A stretch of DNA of 64,000 nucleotides, from NCBI GenBank assembly GCA_963797535.1, contig CAWCPQ010000005.1:496001-560000 (forward strand), in the 5' to 3' direction. The DNA comes from JAWWOL01 sp963797535. GTDB lineage: Bacteria; Actinomycetota; Actinomycetes; JAWWOL01. This document shows positions 1-8,980 of the stretch, in pieces. Numbering within the stretch: the first letter of the stretch is position 1; each line of letters begins with the position of its first letter. The position numbers were made by a program, and so were the translations under genes. A model generated the notes under the pieces. It saw only the letters and a program-made list of their open reading frames with translations, was not told the DNA's origin and did no database searches.

Positions 1-1072
1 GCACCTTGCCGTCGTGCATCTTCACGAACGCAGCCTCCACGTCCCCGAGCCCGATCCGCTCACTGACGAACTTGTCCAAAGGCAACCGGCCCTGCAGCCA
101 CAGGTCGATCAGCGTCGGAAAGTCCCTGCTGGGCAAGCAATCCCCGTACCACGAGGACTTCAGCGACCCGCCGCGGCCGAACACCTCGATCAGCGGCAGG
201 TCGATCCGCATCGTCGGATCGGGTACGCCGACGAGCACCACGGTGCCGGCGAGGTCGCGGGCGTAGAAGGCCTGCTCGTAGGTCTCCGGCCGGCCGACGG
301 CGTCGATCACGACGTCGGCGCCGAAGCCGTCGGTGAGCGCGCTGAATGCCCTCGACAGCATCCGTCTGCCCGCGAGTTGACGGTGTGCGTCGCACCGAAT
401 TCCCTTGCCCACGCGAGCTTTTGGTCATCAACGTCGACCGCGATGATGGTACGGGCACCGGCGAGGCGAGCGCCGGCGATGGCCCCGTTGCCCACGCCAC
501 CGCAGCCGATGACCGCCACGGTGTCGCCCCGCCCGACGTTGCCGGTGTTGACGGCAGCACCGATGCCGGCCATGACCCCGCAGCCCAAGAGTCCGGCGAC
601 CGCAGGCTCTGCGGCCGGGTCGACCTTGGTGCACTGGCCGGCGGCGACCAACGTCAGCGAGGCGAAGGCTCCGATCCCGAGAGCCGGCGAGAGCTCCGTA
701 CCATCCTCGAGCGTCATCTTCTGGGTGGCGTTGTGGGTGGCGAAGCAGTACCAGGGACGGCCGCGGCGACAGGCGCGACAGGTGCCGCACACCGCGCGCC
801 AGTTGAGCACGACGTAGTCGCCCACGAGCGAGGTCGGTGACGTCGGGCCCGACCGACTCGACGACTCCCGCCGCCTCGTGGCCGAGCAGGAACGGGAACG
901 CGTCGTTGATCGCGCCCTCGCGGTAGTGAAGGTCGGTGTGGCAGACGCCGCAGGCCTGGACCCGTACCCTCGCCTCGCCCGGCCCCGGTGCCGGAACGAT
1001 GATCGTCTCCAGCGTGACGGGCGCACCCTTGGCCAGCGCGACCACACCCTGCACCCGTTCGGTCTGTGCCAT
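1..1072 (-). pseudogene. mscR: S-(hydroxymethyl)mycothiol dehydrogenase, frameshifted, runs off the left edge
   Basis: This is the mycothiol-dependent formaldehyde dehydrogenase of the zinc MDR family, which oxidises S-hydroxymethylmycothiol with NAD. The ATG at 1072 opens a clear N-terminus with the catalytic-zinc motif CGVCHTD and LLGHEAAG. The reading then moves to another frame near 821-823, where a run of three C (GGG on the coding strand) appears to carry one extra base. It continues with the structural-zinc cysteines of CGTCRACRRGRPWYC and the dinucleotide motif GCGGVGN. Two more one-base jumps near 361 and 337 are needed to reach LTDGFGADVVIDAVG and the end of the domain. The 3' end lies outside the window. 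All conserved blocks are present, so I suspect sequence errors rather than decay. The family assignment rests on motif-level similarity I recognise and is strong. Confidence 0.85.
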
Positions 1073-1159
1073 ATCCGCTCCTTTGCCGACGTGAGCCGAT
1101 CCTGTCAGGCCGAGCCGGGGGTGGCCACATCGACTCCACCGGAACCGTACGGTGATCCC

Positions 1160-1732
1160 ATGCGTCCGACTGGTATGAAGCAGCTCGCCCTCGCCGCGGC
1201 AGCAACGGTGCTGGTCTGTGGCTGTGGCGCGCAGTCGGGGTCTGCCGCCGGAGCGCCCACCACCTCAGCCGTCGCCACCGCACCCTCAAACGCACCGACC
1301 GCGACGGTCGCAACGGCTCCTGCCGCTCCGTCGGCTCACTCCCTTGCGCCGATCAACCCGTCGGCGGCCCCGAAGCCTGCGGCGGGCACGGCGTACCTCG
1401 TTTACACGGCACCGGCCGGCCACCCGCCCATGCGGGTCAGCCGCAGCGTCACCGGCTCGGTGTTCACCCACCTCGTCGGCGTGATCAACGACTTGTCGAA
1501 GCCGGTGGCCGACACTGCTGAGTGCAACCTGGACACGGGCGAGCAGGCGGTCATCACGTTCGTCCAGGAGGGGCACACGCTGGTCTACTCCGTGCCTGGC
1601 GTTCCCTGCCGCCAGGTCACCGTGACCTCAGACGGGGTGCCGCAGCCACCGCTGGCCAACTCAGCGGCCATGATCGGGGCGATTCGGGCGATCGTGGGCT
1701 TGAAGGGGCTGGCGCACCCGCTGACGGGGTGA
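1160..1732 (+). CDS. Secreted lipoprotein-like protein of unknown function, paralogue 1 of 3
   Basis: A 190-residue protein. The N-terminus starts MRPTGMKQLALAAAATVL and runs to a Cys-rich VCGCG, a lipobox-like end to a signal peptide, followed by a long Ala/Pro/Thr linker. The C-terminal domain of about 110 residues resembles the C-terminal parts of the next two genes: a first Cys, a short strand ending HTLVYSV, a second Cys, then QVTVTSDG. The two cysteines could form a disulfide outside the membrane. The start at 1160 is chosen because it gives the signal peptide and has GGTGAT four bases upstream; 1175 is an alternative. It is divergent from mscR and 35 bp upstream of the next paralogue, probably in the same transcript. 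I do not recognise a named family. Confidence 0.7.
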   Translation: MRPTGMKQLALAAAATVLVCGCGAQSGSAAGAPTTSAVATAPSNAPTATVATAPAAPSAHSLAPINPSAAPKPAAGTAYLVYTAPAGHPPMRVSRSVTGSVFTHLVGVINDLSKPVADTAECNLDTGEQAVITFVQEGHTLVYSVPGVPCRQVTVTSDGVPQPPLANSAAMIGAIRAIVGLKGLAHPLTG

Positions 1733-1767
1733 GGGAACCGTACGGGCGGCTGTCGCGTCACATCCCC

Positions 1768-3093
1768 ATGCGGTTGCGGCTGATGATCCTGGTGCTCGGC
1801 CTGGTCTGCGTTGCCAGCTGTACCAGTCGCTCGGTAACAGCCATACCTGCGACCGCAACCAAGCCGGCGTCGGCAGTGCCGGCCGGGGACGTCTTCTCGA
1901 AGTCCGCCGCCGTGGCGAAGGCCAACGCCATGCTGGCTGCTGTCAGGCTGCCGACAGGCGCGGTACGAGTCGGCAGGGCGCCTAATCATGATCTCGACGC
2001 CAGCGGGGACGACGACCCCATGAGCCTCAATCCGGAGGCCGGCCACCGGTGGTGGACGCTTCCCGGCACGACGGCAAGCCTGACCGCCTATCTCCGGGCT
2101 CATCCGCCCAAGGGGTTCACCGTCATGGGCAGCGCGGACGGCCGGGTGAGCGTGACTACCTTCCAAATGCTTCCGCCGGTTGCCACTGGAGACGCGGACA
2201 ACGCCCGGCTGTTCGTGTCGTACGAACAGGTCGGCCACCGGGTCGCGATCAAGGCTCTCGCCCAGGTCATCTGGCTCAACGTGAAATCCGCAGTGGAGAC
2301 GGTGCCACCGTCCGTGCGTTCGGCGACGTTGGACTACACCGGGGCCGTGGACGAGCTCGAATACCGCCCACCAGCCGCACCCGCCCGTGTCCACCGCGTC
2401 CTGACCGGCAGCAATCTCAGCCGAGTGGTGGCCGACCTCAACGCCGGCACCGCGACCCTGCCCATCATCCACGGCTGTGCGGGGCTGTTCAGTCGAACGT
2501 TCGAGGTCGGCCTGCACTACCGGGGACACCATGTGACTTTCTTGTTCGACCAAGGCGACTGCCACGGCGTTCAAGTGACCGCGGACGGTGTGTCGCAGCA
2601 AGCCATTGACCTGCCGACTTCCCTGGACGAGCTGATCCAGCCGATGCTCGGGACGATCGCAACGCCCATCCCACGAGAGCTTCCGCTGGGACCACTGGTG
2701 CGGACACCTCCCCGACGGGTCACCGTCCTGGAGCACACGCACAACGCGGCGGCGACGCTCGCGGCCTCGATGGAACCCACCCCCTACGGCACAGAGCAGG
2801 TCGACGCGCACCAGTGCCCGTCGCGGCCGGCCTACCGCGGCCTTGGCACTTTCGTCAACGGATCCGCGTGCTACACGATCTTCGGCAACGTGTCCGACCT
2901 CGTCAGCTGGTACAGGGCTCAGCTGCAGTGGGCCGTGGTCGCCGAACCGACACCTGCCACGGGCGGCGTACGACGGTTGGTGCTGGAGCCACGCGATCGC
3001 AAGCCGCTGAACGTTCTGCACTGGATCAGCCTGACCCAGCACGGCGACCACGTGGTGTTCCGGCTCGACAATCAAACCGGTTGGAAACCGTAG
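1768..3093 (+). CDS. Secreted lipoprotein of unknown function, paralogue 2 of 3 (longest)
   Basis: A 441-residue protein with a classical lipoprotein signal peptide (MRLRLMILVLGLVCVASC, lipobox VASC, Cys at residue 18). After a short Thr/Ala linker it has an N-terminal domain (AVAKANAML, then AYLRAHPPKGF, ETVPPSV) that aligns with the third paralogue. Next comes the shared two-Cys domain (HGCAGLFSR, HHVTFLF, GDCHGVQVTADG), and finally an extra C-terminal domain of about 130 residues with two more cysteines that the neighbours lack. The ATG at 1768 is preferred because it gives the signal peptide; no strong ribosome site is visible, so it may be translated after the upstream gene. Function unknown; it is anchored outside the membrane. 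Confidence 0.7.
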   Translation: MRLRLMILVLGLVCVASCTSRSVTAIPATATKPASAVPAGDVFSKSAAVAKANAMLAAVRLPTGAVRVGRAPNHDLDASGDDDPMSLNPEAGHRWWTLPGTTASLTAYLRAHPPKGFTVMGSADGRVSVTTFQMLPPVATGDADNARLFVSYEQVGHRVAIKALAQVIWLNVKSAVETVPPSVRSATLDYTGAVDELEYRPPAAPARVHRVLTGSNLSRVVADLNAGTATLPIIHGCAGLFSRTFEVGLHYRGHHVTFLFDQGDCHGVQVTADGVSQQAIDLPTSLDELIQPMLGTIATPIPRELPLGPLVRTPPRRVTVLEHTHNAAATLAASMEPTPYGTEQVDAHQCPSRPAYRGLGTFVNGSACYTIFGNVSDLVSWYRAQLQWAVVAEPTPATGGVRRLVLEPRDRKPLNVLHWISLTQHGDHVVFRLDNQTGWKP

Positions 3094-3151
3094 CCGCGAT
3101 CACAAAGAATTGACACCACCGGAACACCAGCTTCTCCAGTACTCTCACGCA

Positions 3152-4036
3152 ATGAAATCTCGCGTGATCATCGTCGGCCTGGCCAGCTTGTTGATGTCCA
3201 GCATCTCGATGGGCAGCGCTGGAGCCGCTGCGGCCCCTAGCCCGCTCAAGGAGTACGCGCACTCCAAGAAGGAAGCGGTGGTCCAGGCCCGGGTCATGCT
3301 CGCCCGAGTCGTCGTTCCCCACGTCAAGAGCGTCACCCACATCAACCTGCCGCTCGCGCCGCTGTATCGGACCTGGCAGGTCGACGTCCCCCAGCAATAC
3401 GTCGTGACGGGGGTTCGGGACACCGTCGTCCGTTGGATCCGTCTTCACGCGCCGCACGGCTTCGTTCCGGACGGCCCTTCCGTCCACAACACCAACATGT
3501 ACTCCATGCTCTACACCGAACTGCGGCTGAAGCTGGTAGGTCACCCCGGTCAGCACATGCAGTACCTCGTTGTTGACGGCTTCCAACTGCACAACGGGCT
3601 GGTACGGGTTCGGGTGGACGCGTACGTCGGCTACATCCCCTCGCGGACCGCCGCCGAGACCATTCCGGCCTCTCTGACCAGTGGCTGGCTGTCAGAGTCC
3701 CCGGACGTCATGACCGATGGTATGGATGAGCATCGCGGCATCGGCGGTTCGACTGCCCGCCACTTCGACACCTTGTTGAATCAGCTCAAGACGACGGGAG
3801 ACGTCCTCACCAATCCATGCACCGTCCCACCCACTCGCCGAGACTGGGCCTCGTACCTCGTTACGTTCGGCGGCCATCACGTGCTCTACGTCCTCTACCA
3901 CTCGGGCTGCGGCGCCGACTACATCCGGGTCTATGTCGACCACAAGCCGGCCCCCCCGTTGCTCGATCCCCGGGGAGTGGTCTATGCGACCATCGACACG
4001 TTGCTGCCGATAGATCACTACGCCACCAGCCCCTAA
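3152..4036 (+). CDS. Secreted protein of unknown function, paralogue 3 of 3
   Basis: A 294-residue protein with a cleavable Sec signal (MKSRVIIVGLASLLMSSISM, then AGAAAA), without a lipobox. Two domains follow that match paralogue 2: an N-terminal part with AVVQARVMLARV, WIRLHAPHGF and AETIPASL, and a C-terminal part with a first Cys (NPCTVPPTRR), the strand HHVLYVLYH, a second Cys and a YIRVYVDHKP strand. The ATG at 3152 is chosen for the signal peptide. A TTGACA at 3110-3115 lies upstream, but no well-spaced -10 follows it. The stop overlaps the stop of the convergent sigma-factor gene by 3 bp. No recognised family; paralogy with the two upstream genes is the main information. Confidence 0.7.
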   Translation: MKSRVIIVGLASLLMSSISMGSAGAAAAPSPLKEYAHSKKEAVVQARVMLARVVVPHVKSVTHINLPLAPLYRTWQVDVPQQYVVTGVRDTVVRWIRLHAPHGFVPDGPSVHNTNMYSMLYTELRLKLVGHPGQHMQYLVVDGFQLHNGLVRVRVDAYVGYIPSRTAAETIPASLTSGWLSESPDVMTDGMDEHRGIGGSTARHFDTLLNQLKTTGDVLTNPCTVPPTRRDWASYLVTFGGHHVLYVLYHSGCGADYIRVYVDHKPAPPLLDPRGVVYATIDTLLPIDHYATSP

Positions 4037-5241
4037 CCGGTGACTTCGTCGATGCGGCGCTGCAGGTAGCGCCGCTCGGCGTCGGTCTGGGCCAGCGCCA
4101 AGGCTTTCCGGTACGACTCCGCAGCCTCCGTACGCCGGTCGAGGCGACGCAGCAGGTCGGCTCGAGTGGCCCACATCAGGTGATACGTGGATAGCTGGTC
4201 CTCGAGGTCATCGATGAGTGCGAGTCCCGCGAGCGGACCGTCGGCCATCGCAACCGCCACGGCGCGGTTCAAGCCGACGAACGGTGACGGCGTGAGCGCT
4301 GCGAGTTTCCCGTACAGGTAAGCGATCTGGATCCAGTCGGTGTCCGCCGGCGTCGCAGCAGTGTCATGGCAGGCGGCGATCGCCGCCTGGATCTGGTAGG
4401 GCCCGACCGGGTCGCCGAGCAGTCGTACACCCTCGAGGATCTGTACGCGGTCCCAGCGGCTGCGGTCCTGTTCCTCGAGCACGATGATGTCGCCGTCGTC
4501 GGTGACCCGGGCTTCACGACGCGCATTCTGCAGCAGCATCAAGGAAAGTAGCCCGCGAACCTCCTCGTCGCGCGGCATCAGGGCGACGAGGAGGCGGCCG
4601 AGGCGGATGGCTTCGACCGCAAGCCCGTCCCGTACGAGCTCGGCCCCCGACGTGGCCGAGTAGCCCTCGTTGAACAGCAGGTAGACCACAGCGAGCACCC
4701 CCGTGGTTCGCTCTGGCAGCAGCTCGGCCGGTGGCACCCGGTAGGGGATGCCGGCGGCGCGGATCCTCGCCTTGGCCCGGACCAGCCGCTGGGCCATCGT
4801 CGCGGTCGGGGTCAGGAACGCGCGAGCGATCTCCTCGGTGGTCAGCCCCGCCACGGTCCGCAGGGTCAGCGCGACCCGGCCCTCCAGCGGGAGCGCCGGG
4901 TGGCAGCAGGTGAAGATCAGCCGCAACCGCTCGTCGGGCAGCTCGTGGCCGGGCTCGGTGGAGACATCCAACTCGGCCACCTCCTTGAGCTTGGCCGCCT
5001 CGACGTTGCTGCGGCGGAGCACGTCGAGGGCACGGTTGCGCGCGGTCGTGGTCAGCCATGCGCCGGGCCGGTCGGGCACCCCGTCCCGCGGCCAGCGCTG
5101 CAGGGCCCGTACAAAGGCGTCCTGTACGCACTCCTCGGCGAGGTCCCAGTCGCCGGTGACCCGGATCAGGGTCGCCAGTACCCGCCCCCACTCGTCGCGG
5201 AAGGCGGCGGCGACCGCGTCCTCTACAGGTCCAGAGGCCAA
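4033..5241 (-). CDS. ECF RNA polymerase sigma factor with C-terminal extension (ECF42-like)
   Basis: About 402 residues. The N-terminal half is a sigma-70 region 2/region 4 pair: region 2 around EECVQDAFVRALQRWP and PGAWLTTTARNRALDVLRR, region 4 around LRTVAGLTTEEIARAF and TATMAQRLVRAKARIR. A C-terminal extension of about 220 residues follows (VVYLLFNEGYSA, LNRAVAVAM, RADLLRRLDRRTEAAESYRKAL), TPR-like and typical of this group. Such factors are normally encoded with a YCII/DGPF protein, and one lies directly upstream here. The start is uncertain: a TTG at 5241 overlaps the 3' end of the YCII gene by 19 bp and gives the usual family length; longer starts would run into that gene. Expected role: redirecting RNA polymerase under a signal sensed through the extension or the YCII partner. 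Confidence 0.85.
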   Translation of the reverse strand: MASGPVEDAVAAAFRDEWGRVLATLIRVTGDWDLAEECVQDAFVRALQRWPRDGVPDRPGAWLTTTARNRALDVLRRSNVEAAKLKEVAELDVSTEPGHELPDERLRLIFTCCHPALPLEGRVALTLRTVAGLTTEEIARAFLTPTATMAQRLVRAKARIRAAGIPYRVPPAELLPERTTGVLAVVYLLFNEGYSATSGAELVRDGLAVEAIRLGRLLVALMPRDEEVRGLLSLMLLQNARREARVTDDGDIIVLEEQDRSRWDRVQILEGVRLLGDPVGPYQIQAAIAACHDTAATPADTDWIQIAYLYGKLAALTPSPFVGLNRAVAVAMADGPLAGLALIDDLEDQLSTYHLMWATRADLLRRLDRRTEAAESYRKALALAQTDAERRYLQRRIDEVTG

Positions 5242-5552
5242 AACGGCCGCAGCTCTATCACGCCGAACTGGGCGACCGGGTGCTTGGACGCGACCTCCAT
5301 CGCCTCGTCGAGGTCTGCGCACTCGATGACGTCGAAGCCGCCGGAGAACTCCTTGGTCTCGGTGTACGGGCCGTCGGAGACGACCACCTCGCCGCTCCGG
5401 ACCCGTACCGTGGTCCAGTCGGCCGGGTCGGTCAGTCGGTCACCCAGGATCCTGATGCCGCGAGCCTCCATCTCCTCGACCCAGGGCTCGACCGGCGCCA
5501 GCTGACCGAAGTCCTTGACCTCGTCAGCCCGGACCATCATCAGGTACTTCAT
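5223..5552 (-). CDS. YCII-related (DGPF) domain protein
   Basis: A 109-residue single-domain protein starting MKYLMMVRADE, with the hallmark DGPYTETKE segment (the DGPF motif region) and a ferredoxin-like YCII fold ending HPVAQFGVIELRPF. The gene is immediately upstream of, and overlaps, the ECF sigma factor, so the two are one transcription unit. In the ECF42 group this pairing is conserved and the YCII protein is thought to take part in control of the sigma factor, although its biochemical role is not settled. GAGGAACAC upstream of the ATG at 5552 provides a ribosome site. Confidence 0.85.
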   Translation of the reverse strand: MKYLMMVRADEVKDFGQLAPVEPWVEEMEARGIRILGDRLTDPADWTTVRVRSGEVVVSDGPYTETKEFSGGFDVIECADLDEAMEVASKHPVAQFGVIELRPFWPLDL

Positions 5553-5638
5553 GTGTTCCTCCTCGTGGGTGATCCTTCACCCCTACGACGAGCGACGGAG
5601 CCCGATTTCGACATCCTGCCGGAACGAGCTCGGCTGGG

Positions 5639-6748
5639 CTAGCGCCTGCAGGTGAGGTTGGTCATCCCCGCGCCGGCCCCCGTGGCGGTGTTGTCGCAGT
5701 AGACGGTGTTGCCCACCTTGTTCGTCACGTGGATGCCGTAGCCGGGACCATCGACGTTGGCATGGTTGGCGCGGAACACGTTGCCCGTGCCCCAGCCGTC
5801 GAGGATCTGGTGGGTCTGGAACCCGTCCTGCGGCGACGTCGTCCCCGCGTTGTCGACGATCTGCCAGGCGTTGCCCTTGACGTCGACCCACGAGTCGGCG
5901 CCGGTCAGGCCGCCCTTCCCGTCGAAGGTATTGGCCTGGACCAGGCCGCCAGTGGTGCCTTCCTTGATGTCCACGCTCTCGGCTGTCGTTGCGCTGATGT
6001 GATTGCCGATCACGACGTTGTTGTCGCTGCGATCAGGGCCGCCGGCGCTGTACTTGGACCAGTTCGAGGTGGCGGATCCGATGTAGATGCCCTCGCCGAA
6101 CTTGTCCCTGCGCTGGCCGGTGTGCGACACGGTGTTGTTGGAAACGACGTCGTCCGTGCTCGCCGAGCGCAGATGGATTCCCTCGTCACCGATGTCGGTG
6201 ACGGTAAGCCCCTGGATCACCGAGTGGCTGGATCCGTCGAGGACCACGCCCTTCTGTGCGTTTCGTACGTTGAAGCCAACCAGCCGCCAGTAGCTCGCAT
6301 GGTCCAGGTGCAAGGCGTAGCCGGCCCTGATTCCGCCGCCGTCCAGGATCGCGCCGGGGCCGCCGCAGAGGTAGACCGGAGCCTGCTTCGTGCCGGAGGC
6401 GGTCGCGACGAACTTGCCGGTGTACGTCCCGTCGGCCAGCCGGATCACCGTCCCCGGCTTCGCGTTCGCCAGCGCCTTGCTCAGCGAGTCCACCGAGTTG
6501 GCAGTCACCGTCGCCGCTGGGCAGCTGACCGCGCGCACGTCTGGCCGGGACGAGCCGACCAGAGGCGCAGGCGTGGGGTGTGTCGGCTTAGCCGAGGTGG
6601 GTTCGTGCGATGCCGTAGCCGAGTCCGTAGTGAGGCCATGCGCAGGGCTCGGACCGTCATGACAGCCGAGGGCGAGGACCATTGTCAAGGCCATCACCAG
6701 GTAGGTTCCCGGACGTGTGGCGGTCGCCTGGCCGAAGCGCGCAGTCAT
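5639..6748 (-). CDS. Secreted right-handed parallel beta-helix lipoprotein
   Basis: A 369-residue protein. The signal peptide ends in a lipobox (MALTMVLALGC), followed by a Pro/Thr/Ser linker. A chondroitinase/pectate-lyase type beta-helix then begins at LSKALANAKPGTVIRLADG, with repeating turns such as VIQGLTVTDIGDEGIHLR, VVSNNTVSHTGQ, NNVVIGNHISA and GLVQANTFDG. The C-terminus has a Cys pair (VYCDN, LTCRR). The ATG at 6748 overlaps the stop of the upstream GH16 gene as ATGA, so translation is probably coupled. It is the last gene of the exopolysaccharide operon. Beta-helix proteins of this kind bind or cleave acidic or branched polysaccharides; a role in trimming or binding the operon's own polymer is an inference. 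Confidence 0.8.
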   Translation of the reverse strand: MTARFGQATATRPGTYLVMALTMVLALGCHDGPSPAHGLTTDSATASHEPTSAKPTHPTPAPLVGSSRPDVRAVSCPAATVTANSVDSLSKALANAKPGTVIRLADGTYTGKFVATASGTKQAPVYLCGGPGAILDGGGIRAGYALHLDHASYWRLVGFNVRNAQKGVVLDGSSHSVIQGLTVTDIGDEGIHLRSASTDDVVSNNTVSHTGQRRDKFGEGIYIGSATSNWSKYSAGGPDRSDNNVVIGNHISATTAESVDIKEGTTGGLVQANTFDGKGGLTGADSWVDVKGNAWQIVDNAGTTSPQDGFQTHQILDGWGTGNVFRANHANVDGPGYGIHVTNKVGNTVYCDNTATGAGAGMTNLTCRR

Positions 6749-7641
6749 TCGTAGACACGCACCCAATCCACAAACATCGACGTGGGGAAGTTGGTAAACC
6801 GGTCGGGCGGCCCGGGCCAGACACCGCCCACTGCAAGATTGAGCAGCAGATAGAACGGCTTGTCGAACACCCAAACCTGGCCCTTCCGGAGCATCGACTC
6901 TGTCAGCCGAAAGACCACATGGCCGTCCACGCTGAGGGTGACGCGGCCCGGTTCCATGCGTGCGGCATAGATGTGAAACGCAGTCGAGAGCGGCACCTTG
7001 GACTTACGCGCTTCGCCGAGGTGCCACCCGGCACGAGTGCCGTCCGCCGTAGGTCCGTGCACGCTGGAGTGGAGGACGGTGGCCGCGTTCATGGTCTCCA
7101 TGACGTCGATCTCCCCCGAACGTGGCCACCCTAACTGCTGGATGTCGCTTCCCAGCAGCCAGAACGCCGGAAAGATCCCCTGCCCGAGCGGCACCTTGAC
7201 ACGGGCTTCGACATATCCATAGGTCACGGCAAACTTGTTCCGAGTTACCAAACGTGCCGAGGTGTACGCGGCTCCCTCAGACTTCGACCGCCTCGCAACG
7301 ATCCTTAGGTGGCCGTTTCCATCGAGGGCAGCATTGTCCAAACTGGAGGTGTAGGCCTGCAACTCGTCGTTGCCCCACCCTCCAGAGCCCAGATCGAATC
7401 CCCATCGATCCGGGGCAGGAGAAGCGCCCGCCCCACCATCGAATTCGTCGTTCCACGCCAAATGAAGTCCGCCAAAAAGAGGTGGCGCCACCGTCGTGGA
7501 GATGGACTGCAGCCGAGGGACGGTGCGCACAGATGAAGTCGCCGACGGTTGGGCAGACGCAAGGTTAACTGTTCCGTTGCCCGAACAGCCCGTTACCAGA
7601 GCGACCGCCGACAGGGCGGCAGCCAAACATCGACATCTCAC
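6745..7641 (-). CDS. GH16 family endo-glycanase, lipoprotein
   Basis: A 298-residue glycoside hydrolase family 16 protein. The lipobox LVTGC gives Cys19 as the lipidation site. The jelly-roll domain starts near LAWNDEFDGG, has GWGNDELQAYT, and carries the catalytic motif GEIDVMET with the expected nucleophile and acid/base glutamates at about residues 177 and 182. It ends with NLAVGG and FVDWVRVYE, so the domain is complete. GH16 enzymes cut beta-1,3/1,4-linked glucans and galactans; in exopolysaccharide operons they often set polymer length (ExoK and ExsH in rhizobia). The gene sits 31 bp after the acyltransferase and overlaps the next gene by 4 bp, which supports a role in processing the polymer made by the upstream enzymes. 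Confidence 0.9.
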   Translation of the reverse strand: MRCRCLAAALSAVALVTGCSGNGTVNLASAQPSATSSVRTVPRLQSISTTVAPPLFGGLHLAWNDEFDGGAGASPAPDRWGFDLGSGGWGNDELQAYTSSLDNAALDGNGHLRIVARRSKSEGAAYTSARLVTRNKFAVTYGYVEARVKVPLGQGIFPAFWLLGSDIQQLGWPRSGEIDVMETMNAATVLHSSVHGPTADGTRAGWHLGEARKSKVPLSTAFHIYAARMEPGRVTLSVDGHVVFRLTESMLRKGQVWVFDKPFYLLLNLAVGGVWPGPPDRFTNFPTSMFVDWVRVYE

Positions 7642-7672
7642 CGGATCATCCGCACGGACACACGCACCGCGG

Positions 7673-8980
7673 TCAGAGGCTTTCCAGCAACCGAATCGGA
7701 TCCTGACAGACCAGGTTCAGCGCCGCCTCTATGAGCGCCCTGTCGAACACGCCTTCGTGGAAGGACGCAGTCACCTGTAGTCCGTCGGAGACGTCAGTCA
7801 GCGCGAAGGAGATCCCCTCGGGACCGGCTGGCTCGAGGAAGCCGCTATAGACACGCTCCCGTTCGGGGCCGATCCAGGGCAGCCGGACGATGTTCAGCGG
7901 ACGACCTACGTGCGAGAACCCGAGATACGGCCGCGGCGCCACCGGGACCTCTGGGCGACCTCCCAGACGCGAGACCAGCGGTCGCAGAGCAATCCCCGCC
8001 ATCATGGCCGTCAGAGGACGGCCTGCGAGCGCCGGCCGTTCGACCGCCTCAGCAAAGTCGGCTGGTTTGCGGGGCTGGGGAACTGCCAGCTCGAGGCCAA
8101 CCGCAAAGTTGCCTCGAACCTGGGCATTGCGAGGCAGGTAGCGACGAGCATCGAAGAGAACGAGGCACTTCTCCTGCGGGTCCAGCCCCACAGCCGACAA
8201 CGCCGCGTGCAGTGCCGCAAAGGCGATCGAGGCCGACGCAACCCCCGTTGCGCTGGCCTTGCGCCACTCACGGAGCTGGCCAAAGACCTCGGGGGTCGTC
8301 CGCCGGTAGACGGCTACAGGACGGGGGCGCCATTCCGTCGAGTCTTGACGACGACCGGCGGCCGGGATTGACGGTCGCATCGCTCCGACGGCCGACAGGA
8401 CGCGACGCCGATCGGACAGGAAATGAGTCCGCAACGCGAGTCTCAGCGGGTTATGGACCGACTCCTGCCCCGCCCAATCCGGCGGCCTGCCGGTCCTCGC
8501 AGTTTCAACAATTCCGCTGAGCAGGTTTGCCTGGAGCCTGCCGTCGCCTACGGCGTGCACGACGCTCAGACCCAGAAAATTTCCTGAGCTGACGAACTTC
8601 AGTGGATTGTCATCGTGGACCGCGGCGGCGGACATCCGCTCGATCAATCCACCGACGTCCGTCGAAGGCGCCTCCGGCATCGCCACGACGGATTCTGTAC
8701 ACAGTGCCTCGAGCCGTTCCTCGTCATAAATCCACCTCGACCGGCGCCCGTTCAGACGCAACCCGACCCGGGATTGAGGTCCGATTTCCGCTATGAGCCG
8801 GAGCGCTTGGACGAGGTCCGACCGGCCGGGAAGGTCGATGGGACCAACCATCGACACAGAAGTCGATCGAGTCCAGGCGGAGTCCAGCAGGCTGACGCGC
8901 CACGACTTCTCTGTAGCGCCGGCAACCGGCTGATCGGCCCTGACGGCCGTTGCCCCGCCTCGATGCGCTGCGATGGTCAC
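7673..8980 (-). CDS. Condensation-domain/wax-synthase-like acyltransferase
   Basis: About 435 residues with the layout of the chloramphenicol-acetyltransferase-like superfamily. The likely active-site motif is VVHAVGDG near residue 165 (xHxxxDG, as in condensation domains and WS/DGAT enzymes). Downstream are a typical central block (VASASIAFAALHAALSAVGL), a bridge segment (VRGNFAVGLEL) and a C-terminal block (YLGFSHVGRP, ITALTDVSDG-like FALTDVSDGL). The GTG at 8980 overlaps the upstream stop as GTGA, which fixes the start. No signal peptide, so it acts in the cytoplasm. In this operon the natural inference is transfer of an acyl group to a sugar intermediate or lipid carrier. An acylated-glycolipid role is an alternative. 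The substrate is unknown. Confidence 0.6.
   Translation of the reverse strand: MTIAAHRGGATAVRADQPVAGATEKSWRVSLLDSAWTRSTSVSMVGPIDLPGRSDLVQALRLIAEIGPQSRVGLRLNGRRSRWIYDEERLEALCTESVVAMPEAPSTDVGGLIERMSAAAVHDDNPLKFVSSGNFLGLSVVHAVGDGRLQANLLSGIVETARTGRPPDWAGQESVHNPLRLALRTHFLSDRRRVLSAVGAMRPSIPAAGRRQDSTEWRPRPVAVYRRTTPEVFGQLREWRKASATGVASASIAFAALHAALSAVGLDPQEKCLVLFDARRYLPRNAQVRGNFAVGLELAVPQPRKPADFAEAVERPALAGRPLTAMMAGIALRPLVSRLGGRPEVPVAPRPYLGFSHVGRPLNIVRLPWIGPERERVYSGFLEPAGPEGISFALTDVSDGLQVTASFHEGVFDRALIEAALNLVCQDPIRLLESL

Noticed and set aside
3110..3145. TTGACA-type promoter before the third secreted paralogue
   Set aside because: The only -10-like hexamer (TACTCT) is 24 bases away, too far for a standard promoter.
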